Assembly (NCBI GenBank): GCA_002320815.1
Contig: DCLA01000050.1
Span: 9,400-30,326, forward strand
From: Myxococcales bacterium UBA1660
GTDB taxonomy: Bacteria > Myxococcota_A > Polyangia > Polyangiales > Houyiibacteriaceae
Direction of reading: 5' to 3'
Length of the DNA stretch: 20,927 nt
Positions 14,111 through 20,021 of the stretch are shown piece after piece; positions within the stretch are counted from its first letter, which is position 1, and each line of letters begins with the position of its first letter. The notes beneath the pieces were generated by a model. It saw nothing but the letters and a program-made list of their open reading frames with translations, made no database searches and had not been told where the DNA came from. Position numbers and translations under genes: made by a program.

Positions 14111-14959
14111 TCGCGCTCGCTCCTCCAGGACCCGCAGGGCGACTCCCAACGCCCGCTCGACCTCCGAGCGTTGGGCGGCGATGAGCGACTGCTCGCCGTG
14201 GACGTGGCCGGTATGGCAGCGCACCCGGAACTGACCGCCGCGCCCCATCTCCCACATGGGTCCTCCGCAGTCGGGGCAGCTCACGCCGCTCAGCTTGCCC
14301 TCGCGGTCGAGGAGCCCGTAGTCGTTCCCGCGGTCGAAGGTCGCCTGGGCCTCGAGGCGCACGGACTCGGGCACCGACCAGTCGCTGGGGATCGAGTCGG
14401 CGGCGACCCGTCGCGCGATGAGTCCGGCGATGTCGGCGAGGGGGACGACGTCGTCGGGCTCGACGAGAGCCATCGCGTTGGTGGGCATGTCGGGCGCTTG
14501 GGCGTCGTCGGGGTCCTGCACGAAGGTTCCGCCGCCGCAGCTCTTCACGTCGAGGAGCCCGGCGGAGCCGTCGTCGAGCCATCCGGTGAGGATCCCCGCG
14601 AGGACGCGTGGCCCGTGACTCGCGGCCGCGGTCCGGAAGAGCGGGTCGATCGCTGGGCGACAACGATTCTCCCGCGGGCCGCGGTAGAGCCGGATGTGGT
14701 CGCCGTCGACGAGCATGTGGAAATCCGGAGGGGCCACGTAGATTCGGCCGTGCTCGATGAGGTCTCCGTCCCGCGCGTTGGCCGCGCGCAGAGCGGTTTC
14801 CCGGTCGAGGATCTCCCCGAGCAGCGCCGGAGAGTCGGCGCCCAGGTGCACCGTCGCGAGGACTGCAGCCGGGAGATCCGCGGGGAGCGCCCGAACGATG
14901 GTGCGCAACCCGCTCACCGCGCCCGCTGAGCCCCCCAAGAGCACGAGATCACGTTTCAT
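13982..14959 (-). CDS. CheB-like protein-glutamate methylesterase without receiver domain (C-terminus apparently frameshifted)
   Basis: 325 aa as read. CheB methylesterases demethylate (or deamidate) chemoreceptor glutamates. The catalytic residues are visible: S11 (GGSAGAVSGL), H38 (ATVHLGAD) and D130 (LTGWLDDGSAG). There is no N-terminal receiver domain. After the esterase domain (~1-190) comes a zinc-ribbon-like segment: SCPDCGGPMWE, then FRVRCHTGHVH. This is known in stand-alone CheB-like proteins. From about residue 282 the frame turns into low-quality Arg/Trp/Pro-rich sequence, while a neighbouring frame carries the expected helix (see 13890-14110). No other che genes or receptors are nearby, so its partner is elsewhere or it acts outside chemotaxis. 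The start is ATG 14959, with a -10-like TAGGTT exactly 6 nt upstream. Confidence 0.85.
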   Translation of the reverse strand: MKRDLVLLGGSAGAVSGLRTIVRALPADLPAAVLATVHLGADSPALLGEILDRETALRAANARDGDLIEHGRIYVAPPDFHMLVDGDHIRLYRGPRENRCRPAIDPLFRTAAASHGPRVLAGILTGWLDDGSAGLLDVKSCGGGTFVQDPDDAQAPDMPTNAMALVEPDDVVPLADIAGLIARRVAADSIPSDWSVPESVRLEAQATFDRGNDYGLLDREGKLSGVSCPDCGGPMWEMGRGGQFRVRCHTGHVHGEQSLIAAQRSEVERALGVALRVLEERARMGDVPPSGRTHPVWRRWPRSGRRGRRRKPIRCGASSWATVAS

Positions 14960-14965
14960 AGGACG

Positions 14966-14971
14966 AACCTA
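14966..14971 (-). promoter_or_regulatory. Candidate -10 element (TAGGTT) for the CheB-like gene
   Basis: On the minus strand CC-TAGGTT is followed by exactly 6 nt and then ATG 14959, so the A of the start codon would be the first transcribed base. No Shine-Dalgarno is present, as expected for a leaderless mRNA. Confidence 0.4.
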
Positions 14972-15015
14972 GGGCCCAAAGGGGGATCGGCCAGCAATGA
15001 GCCCGTCGAGCGAGG

Positions 15016-15021
15016 TATGCT
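15016..15021 (+). promoter_or_regulatory. Candidate -10 element (TATGCT) for the small membrane protein gene
   Basis: GG-TATGCT predicts a transcription start near 15028, about 25 nt before ATG 15053. It contains the alternative in-frame ATG at 15017, which therefore should not be translated. The strong GGAGGAG at 15039-15045 supports this layout. Confidence 0.4.
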
Positions 15022-15052
15022 CGGCCCAGCGAACGGACGGAGGAGCCTGCGC

Positions 15053-15421
15053 ATGTGGATGGCAGTGATGGGAATCGGAGCGGTGACCGGCCTGGCGGCG
15101 CTGGGCGGGATCATCTGGGCGCTGCGAAAGCTCCCCGCTCCCAAGAAGTGGGGCGCCCTGGTGGGCTTCCTGGTCCTCGGCGCCGCCGGGGCCTTCATGG
15201 TGGCCAACGCCACGGCCCTCGCCGGACCGGACATCGAGGACGAGGTCGCGCCCATGGACGACTTCGACGCGCCGCTCGACGACGACTGGGGTGACGACTG
15301 GCCCGAAGACGAGGCCGGCGACGAAGCCGCGGAGGGAGCGGAGGGCGCGGAGGGCGCTGACGACGGCTGGGACGACGAACCCGGCGACGAGGCCGCAGAG
15401 CCCGGCGAAGGCGCCGAGTAG
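15053..15421 (+). CDS. Small two-TM membrane protein with acidic tail, function unknown
   Basis: 122 aa from ATG 15053. This start is preferred over ATG 15017 because an excellent Shine-Dalgarno (GGAGGAG, 15039-15045) lies 7 nt upstream and the longer N-terminus would add charged residues before the first hydrophobic segment. Two hydrophobic helices (~4-22 and ~33-58, separated by the basic turn RKLPAPKKW) form the first half. The second half, from DIEDEV, is extremely acidic and Ala/Gly-rich (DDDWGDDWPEDEAGDEAA, repeated EGA and DGWDD units). I do not recognise a family. The acidic tail could be extracytoplasmic and bind cations, but that is a guess. Its stop is 2 nt from the convergent sirtuin stop. 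Confidence 0.75.
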   Translation: MWMAVMGIGAVTGLAALGGIIWALRKLPAPKKWGALVGFLVLGAAGAFMVANATALAGPDIEDEVAPMDDFDAPLDDDWGDDWPEDEAGDEAAEGAEGAEGADDGWDDEPGDEAAEPGEGAE

Positions 15422-15423
15422 TC

Positions 15424-16155
15424 CTACAGACCCAGCGGCGCGGCGACCTCGCGGACGAGATCCTCGAGCTCGCCGCGCAGCACCAGGTCCGCCTCGTCGT
15501 CCATCGAGGTGCCCTCGCGGTTGAGGATGACCACCTTCGCCCCGGTGCGGCGGGCCAGGGGAACCAACCCGGCCACCGGGTGCACGGCGAGGGAGGACCC
15601 GAGACAGAGCAAGAGGTCGGCCTCGCGGATCTCCTGCTCGGCGTCCCGGAGCACCGGGCCCAACATGTCGCCGAAGAGGACCACCTCGGGGCGCATCCGC
15701 TCCGCGCCACACTCGGCACACTGGGGGACTGGCTTGCCGGAGTCGAGGGCGCGCTCGATGGGCATCTTCGCGCCACAGGCCTGGCAGCGGAGGGTCCGGA
15801 AGGACCCGTGCATCTCGAGCACCCGCCGAGACCCGGCGCGCTGGTGCAGGCCGTCGATGTTCTGGGTGATCACCGCCTGCATCCGGCCCCGGCTCTCCAG
15901 CCGCGCGAGGAAGCGATGGGCCGCGCTGGGCTGGGCGTTGCGGATGGTCTCCAGCTTGGGCAGCCAGAATCGGTAGAAGCGCGCCGGGTCTTCTTCGAAG
16001 CCCGCCGTGGAGGCCACGTCCATCGGGTCCACGTCCCGCCAGAGACCGGCGTCGCTCCGGAAATCGGGGATCCCCGACTCGGTGGAGACGCCGGCTCCGG
16101 TGAGGGCCACCGCATGGCGGGCCCGGTCGATCCATCGCGCTACTTCCGCGTTCAC
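15424..16155 (-). CDS. Sir2 family NAD-dependent protein deacylase
   Basis: 243 aa, a compact single-domain sirtuin. The family removes acetyl or other acyl groups from lysines, using NAD+ and releasing nicotinamide and O-acyl-ADP-ribose. Visible motifs are GAGVSTESGIPDFR (20-33, NAD binding), TQNIDGLH (97-104), catalytic H116 in EMHGSF, and zinc ligands C124, C127, C146 and C149. GSSLAVHPVAGLVP and ILNREGT are the C-terminal NAD-binding parts. It lacks the Tyr/Arg signature of SIRT5-type desuccinylases in the usual place, so a deacetylase is more likely. The start is GTG 16155, overlapping the upstream hydrolase stop (GTGA), with AGGAG at 16163-16167 (7-nt spacing). It is the second gene of an operon with that lipoprotein. 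Confidence 0.93.
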   Translation of the reverse strand: MNAEVARWIDRARHAVALTGAGVSTESGIPDFRSDAGLWRDVDPMDVASTAGFEEDPARFYRFWLPKLETIRNAQPSAAHRFLARLESRGRMQAVITQNIDGLHQRAGSRRVLEMHGSFRTLRCQACGAKMPIERALDSGKPVPQCAECGAERMRPEVVLFGDMLGPVLRDAEQEIREADLLLCLGSSLAVHPVAGLVPLARRTGAKVVILNREGTSMDDEADLVLRGELEDLVREVAAPLGL

Positions 16156-16946
16156 TCGTTCGCTCCTGAGACACCACCGACGAAGTCGGCGACCACGGCC
16201 ACCAGGCCGGGTTGAGATTGCAGCATGGCGCCGCCGTGCTCCTCGCCCTCGGCCAGTCGGGCTTCCCCGGCCGGCGCAACGCGCGCCATGTCCCGAGCCA
16301 CCTCGGCGCTGGAGATGTCCCCGGCGGAGGCGACGAGGAGCAGGGGCCGGTCGCCGTACTCGGCGAGGGGGCTCAGCGCGTCGATGCCGTGATAGGCGCG
16401 GCCCGGCGAGAGCGCGAAGACCGCGTCCACGTCCGAGCGCGCGCCGTGCACCAGGGCGACCGTCGAGCCGATCGACGAGCCCCCGAGGATCATCGCCCGG
16501 GGTCGAGGTTCGCGCGCGGCGACCCATTCGAGGACCGCCTCGCCATCGTCCACGACGCCCGGCCAGTCGCCCGCCGCGAACTCCCGCCAGCCCACCGGAC
16601 CGCCGACGGAGGCGCCGTGGCCCCGCAGATCGACGGCCAGCACCCCGACGCCCTCGGCGCGGAGGGCCTCGAAGAGCGGCGCCCACTCGGTCCGGTCGGC
16701 CCCCACCCGATGAAAGAGGACCACGAGGGGCGCGTCCCGCTCGGTTCCGGCCCGGAGCTCGCCGGCGAGGCTTCCGCCATCGACGGGGATGGTGACCGGC
16801 GTGGGGGCCGCGGGCGCGACCGGCGACTCGGGGGAGGCGGCGACCTCCGGCGTGGCGGGCGCCTCGGGGACCTCCGGCACCACGTCGTCCTCGCAGCCCG
16901 CCGCCAAGACGGAGAGGATCACGAGGGTACGCAGCGCGGGGGACAT
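16152..16946 (-). CDS. Alpha/beta-hydrolase fold lipoprotein
   Basis: 264 aa. The lipobox VLAAGC places the lipidated Cys at 18, followed by an acidic/Pro/Ala linker to ~50, so the enzyme is likely tethered in the envelope. The hydrolase core shows VVLFHRVGADRTEW (oxyanion region, His-Arg-Val rather than the more usual His-Gly), DLRGHGAS, the nucleophile elbow GSSIG with S158, a likely acid D210 and a likely base H237 (EEHGGAML). It resembles serine esterases/lipases and dienelactone-hydrolase-like enzymes; the substrate cannot be read from the sequence. The start is ATG 16946. It overlaps the sirtuin gene by 4 nt and is divergent from the CinA-like gene. Confidence 0.85.
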   Translation of the reverse strand: MSPALRTLVILSVLAAGCEDDVVPEVPEAPATPEVAASPESPVAPAAPTPVTIPVDGGSLAGELRAGTERDAPLVVLFHRVGADRTEWAPLFEALRAEGVGVLAVDLRGHGASVGGPVGWREFAAGDWPGVVDDGEAVLEWVAAREPRPRAMILGGSSIGSTVALVHGARSDVDAVFALSPGRAYHGIDALSPLAEYGDRPLLLVASAGDISSAEVARDMARVAPAGEARLAEGEEHGGAMLQSQPGLVAVVADFVGGVSGANE

Positions 16947-16956
16947 GACCCGGCTC

Positions 16957-16962
16957 CCTATA
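16957..16962 (-). promoter_or_regulatory. Candidate -10 element (TATAGG) for the hydrolase/sirtuin operon
   Basis: On the minus strand GC-TATAGG ends 10 nt before ATG 16946, giving a leader of about 4 nt at most. It shares the GC-TA context with other candidates here. Confidence 0.35.
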
Positions 16963-17009
16963 GCGCACGGCGCCCGGCTGACGAGCGGACCCCGCGAGCC
17001 CCGGCGTGC

Positions 17010-17015
17010 TATGCC
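17010..17015 (+). promoter_or_regulatory. Candidate -10 element (TATGCC) for the CinA-like gene
   Basis: GC-TATGCC is followed by exactly 6 nt and then ATG 17022, so the predicted first transcribed base is the A of the start codon. The sixth base deviates from T, so it is weaker than the others. Confidence 0.3.
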
Positions 17016-17021
17016 CGAGCC

Positions 17022-17777
17022 ATGGGCGACGAGCGCACGGCGGCGATGTTGGTCATCGGCAACGAGGTCCTCACCGGCAAGGTCGAGGAGGCCAACGTCG
17101 CCGTGCTGGCGAAGACCCTCTTCCGATTGGGGATCACTCTGCGCCGGGTGGTGGTCTGCGTGGACGAGATCGACGTCATCGCCGCCGACCTGAATGCCCT
17201 CCGGGCCGCGCACGACCTGGTCTTCACCAGCGGCGGGGTCGGGCCGACCCACGACGACGTGACCATCGACGGCGTGGCCGCCGCCTTCGGCCGCGAGGTG
17301 GTCCGCTCCGAGGAGGTCGAGCTGCTCATCCGCCGCTACAACGGCGCCAAGGGCGAACCGGTCACCGACGCGGATCTCCGCATGGCCAACGTCGTCGAAG
17401 GGTGCCGCCTGGTCCGGGAGAGCGCCCTCCCCTGGCCCACCCTCGTGGTGGAGAACGTCTACGTGCTCCCGGGCGTGCCGCAGATCTTCCAGATGAAGCT
17501 CGCGGTCCTCGAGGCGGAGCTGGACCTCGGCGAGTCCTTCACCTCCGAGGCGGTCTACACGCACCTCACGGAGGGGGCGATCGCCGCGACCCTCCACGAC
17601 CTGACGACGCGCTTCCCCGGCGTGCTCATCGGCTCCTACCTGGCCTTCCGGGACCCGCGGTACCGGGTGAAGATCACCTTCGACGGCAAGGATGCGGCCA
17701 CGGTGGGCGCCGCCGCCCAGGCCCTCCGGGACACGCTCCCCGCTGCCGAGCAGGTCGACCCCGCCGACCTCGGGTGA
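17022..17777 (+). CDS. CinA N-terminal/molybdopterin-binding domain (COG1058-type) protein
   Basis: 251 aa. The N-terminal ~170 residues match the MoaB/CinA-N fold: VIGNEVLTGKVEEAN (11-25), the nucleotide/cofactor loop FTSGGVGPTHDDVT (68-81) and VLPGVPQIF. The C-terminal nicotinamide-nucleotide amidase domain of full CinA is absent. Instead there is a ~80-residue C-terminal part (SEAVYTHLTEGAIAATLHDL...RYRVKITFDGKD) like that of other short COG1058 proteins, which also resemble the N-terminal domain of FAD synthetase. The function of these short forms is not settled; pyrophosphatase activity on nucleotide sugars or FAD/ADP-ribose has been discussed for the family. The start is ATG 17022, with no Shine-Dalgarno. 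The gene is cytoplasmic and apparently monocistronic. Confidence 0.85.
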   Translation: MGDERTAAMLVIGNEVLTGKVEEANVAVLAKTLFRLGITLRRVVVCVDEIDVIAADLNALRAAHDLVFTSGGVGPTHDDVTIDGVAAAFGREVVRSEEVELLIRRYNGAKGEPVTDADLRMANVVEGCRLVRESALPWPTLVVENVYVLPGVPQIFQMKLAVLEAELDLGESFTSEAVYTHLTEGAIAATLHDLTTRFPGVLIGSYLAFRDPRYRVKITFDGKDAATVGAAAQALRDTLPAAEQVDPADLG

Positions 17778-17857
17778 ATCTCGGGCGCTGGGCCCCGTCC
17801 CCTGGCCGTTGACGGCGCGCCCCCGCCCGCGGGAGGCTCGGCCGACCGGGTGGATCC

Positions 17858-19933
17858 ATGCGCGCACTTCTCCTCACTTCGCTCTTCCTCGCCAACGTCT
17901 TCGCCGTCAGCCCCGCGCTGGCCCAGCGCCCCGTCATGGAGCGGGTGACCCCCAGCGCCGGCCCTCCGGGCACGCGGGTCCAGATCATCGGCCGCCACCT
18001 CGGGTACCGCAGCCAGGTCTTCCTCGGCGACGTGGAGCTCCCGGTGCACCAGCGCCTGCCCAACCGCTGGACCGTCGAGATCCCCTCGGGCGCCCCCAGC
18101 GGCCCGATCCTCCTGCGGACCAACGAAGGGAGCTACGCTGGACCCTTCTTCCGGGTCACCGCGGCCCGGCCCGCGCCGGCGATCACCGGCCTCGAGCCCG
18201 CCGCGGCGCCGCCCGGCAGCGAGGTCGCCATCCTCGGCCAGAACTTCTCGGCTCGGCTCGGGGACAACGACGTGACCCTCGCCGGTCGGCGGGTGGTCGT
18301 CCGCTCGGCCACGCCGACCGCGCTTCGCGTCATCCTGCCCAGCGACGCGACGTCGGGCACCTTCACGGTGCAGGTCGACGGTTCCCTGGTCCCCGCGGAG
18401 AGCCCTCGCTTCGAGGTCACCGTCGGCACCTCCATCACCGCCATCGAGCCGCCCCGGGCGCCGCCGGGCGCCGAGGTCACCCTGCGCGGCACCGGCTTCT
18501 CGGGTCGCGACCGCGACAACCGGGTGACCCTCGCCGGCCGCCGGGTCCGCGTGGTCGGCGCGACCGAGACCGCCCTCACCGTGCGCCTCCCCCGGCGCGC
18601 GGCCTCCGGTCGCTTCGAACTCGACGTGCGCGGCGGGGGCCACGCGGTCTCCCCGCCCTTCATGGTGGCCGAGGCCCTCGAGGTCTCCGGCTTCACGCCG
18701 ACCGCCGGCCCCCCCGGCACCGAGGTCACCCTCCAGGGCGAGGGCTTCGGCCGCGACGTGCGCCAGGTCGCGGTCACCCTGGGCGGCCGGGCGGCGCGGG
18801 TCCGCAGCGTGAGCCCCGAGGCCATCGTCGTGGTGATCCCCGACGGCGCCAGCGGCCCCTTCGAGGTCACCGTCGCCGGCGTCGCCGTCACCAGCCGCGA
18901 GAGCTTCGGCCTCCTGGGGGCGCTGCGGGTCGAGTCCTTCTCGCCGACGTCGGGGGCGGCGGGCTCCCTGGTCACTCTCCGGGGCCAGGGTTTCGCCCCG
19001 GTGGCCGCGCAGAACCTCGTGACCCTCGGCGGGGTCCGGCAGGACGTGATCTCCGCGAGTCCGCGGGGGCTGCGCGTGCGGATCGTCCGGGCGGCGAGCG
19101 GGCCCTTCGAGGTGCGCGCCAATGGCGCCGTCGCGCGCTCGTCCCAGCCCTTCCTGGTGCAGACCCCGCCGGCGATCACTGCGTTCAGCCCGACCCAGGG
19201 TCCCCCCGGCACCGAGGTGACGCTGACCGGCTCCGGCTTCGGCGATTCCGCCCGGCTGGTGCGCGTGACGCTGGGTCGCCGGCGCCTCCCGGTCGTCTCG
19301 GTCCGGGACGATCGCCTGGTGGTCACGATCCCCCGGCGCGCCCGCTCGGGCCGCATCGAGGTCGAGGTCGGTACCCAGGGCGGAGCCGCCAGCGCGACGG
19401 TGTTCACGGTCGGTGACCGCGTGCGGGTCGGGGACCTCGAGCCCCGGGAAGCGATGATCGGCGCCCAGCTCACGGTGCGCGGCGAGGGCTTCCCCCAGGG
19501 CACCTACCAGGTGGCGTTCACCGGGCCCCGGCGCGCCATCCGCGCCGACCGGGAGAGCCCGGTGGCGATCACGGTCGTGGTCCCCAACGGCGCCCGCACC
19601 GGCCCGGTCGATCTCGTCTTCCCCGACGGGCGACGGCAGAGCCTCGGCAGCCTCACGGTGACCGAGACGCCGGCCGGCGTCGGCATCACCTCCGTCGCGC
19701 CCGAGTGTGCGGAGCCCGGGTGTCCGGCGGTCCTCCGCGGCTACGGCTTCGACCCCCGAGCGCGCAACGATCGCGTGACCTTCCGCGGTCAGCCGGTCGT
19801 CGTCCGCTCGGCGACGGCCACGGCGTTGACCATCGTGTTGCCCGACGCGCCCGGCAACGGACGCTTCTCGGTGAGTGTGCGCGGCCGCGGCGAGGGCACC
19901 AGCCCGCCCTTCTACGTGCAGCGCGGTCGGTGA
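17858..19933 (+). CDS. Secreted protein of eight IPT/TIG (Ig-like) repeats
   Basis: 691 aa. The signal peptide is residues 1-23 (ends SPALAQ). The rest is eight tandem IPT/TIG beta-sandwich repeats of about 83 residues, starting near 27, 108, 192, 275, 357, 439, 522 and 608. Each opens with a variant of hydrophobic-xPxxGPPGTEVTLxGxGF and ends in a strand such as PFEVTV. Repeats 2-6 are the most regular; 7 and 8 diverge. The only Cys residues, C617 and C622 (PECAEPGCPAV), lie in repeat 8 and could form a disulfide. There is no lipobox, TM or anchoring motif at the C-terminus (ends YVQRGR), so it is probably periplasmic or secreted. IPT/TIG domains mediate carbohydrate or protein binding. The ATG follows an 80-nt gap after the CinA-like gene with only a weak ribosome site (GGGTGG). 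Confidence 0.9.
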   Translation: MRALLLTSLFLANVFAVSPALAQRPVMERVTPSAGPPGTRVQIIGRHLGYRSQVFLGDVELPVHQRLPNRWTVEIPSGAPSGPILLRTNEGSYAGPFFRVTAARPAPAITGLEPAAAPPGSEVAILGQNFSARLGDNDVTLAGRRVVVRSATPTALRVILPSDATSGTFTVQVDGSLVPAESPRFEVTVGTSITAIEPPRAPPGAEVTLRGTGFSGRDRDNRVTLAGRRVRVVGATETALTVRLPRRAASGRFELDVRGGGHAVSPPFMVAEALEVSGFTPTAGPPGTEVTLQGEGFGRDVRQVAVTLGGRAARVRSVSPEAIVVVIPDGASGPFEVTVAGVAVTSRESFGLLGALRVESFSPTSGAAGSLVTLRGQGFAPVAAQNLVTLGGVRQDVISASPRGLRVRIVRAASGPFEVRANGAVARSSQPFLVQTPPAITAFSPTQGPPGTEVTLTGSGFGDSARLVRVTLGRRRLPVVSVRDDRLVVTIPRRARSGRIEVEVGTQGGAASATVFTVGDRVRVGDLEPREAMIGAQLTVRGEGFPQGTYQVAFTGPRRAIRADRESPVAITVVVPNGARTGPVDLVFPDGRRQSLGSLTVTETPAGVGITSVAPECAEPGCPAVLRGYGFDPRARNDRVTFRGQPVVVRSATATALTIVLPDAPGNGRFSVSVRGRGEGTSPPFYVQRGR

Positions 19934-19966
19934 GGAGCCTCGCGAGCGTTCGGGCCGCGATCGGGT

Positions 19967-19972
19967 TATAGG
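19967..19972 (+). promoter_or_regulatory. Candidate -10 element (TATAGG) for guaB
   Basis: GT-TATAGG predicts transcription from about 19979, giving a leader of roughly 43 nt before GTG 20022. The leader contains a hairpin and an AGGAG ribosome site. No clear -35 is visible. Confidence 0.35.
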
Positions 19973-19980
19973 GCGGGACC

Positions 19981-19999
19981 GGCTCCCACTCCGGGAGCC
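19981..19999 (+). other. Stem-loop at the 5' end of the guaB leader
   Basis: GGCTCCC (19981-19987) pairs perfectly with GGGAGCC (19993-19999) around ACTCC. With a start near 19979 the hairpin would sit at the extreme 5' end of the mRNA, where it could stabilise the transcript. It could equally be a terminator for the IPT gene that ends at 19933. There is no T-tract. Confidence 0.5.
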
Positions 20000-20021
20000 T
20001 CCCCGACCCCAGGAGCCCGCC

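Noticed and set aside
15017..15052. ATG 15017 as the start of the small membrane protein
   Set aside because: It lies inside the -10-like TATGCT and lacks a ribosome site. ATG 15053 has GGAGGAG 7 nt upstream.
17809..17814. TTGACG as a -35 box for the IPT gene
   Set aside because: No TA-containing -10 lies 16-18 nt downstream, only GC-rich sequence.
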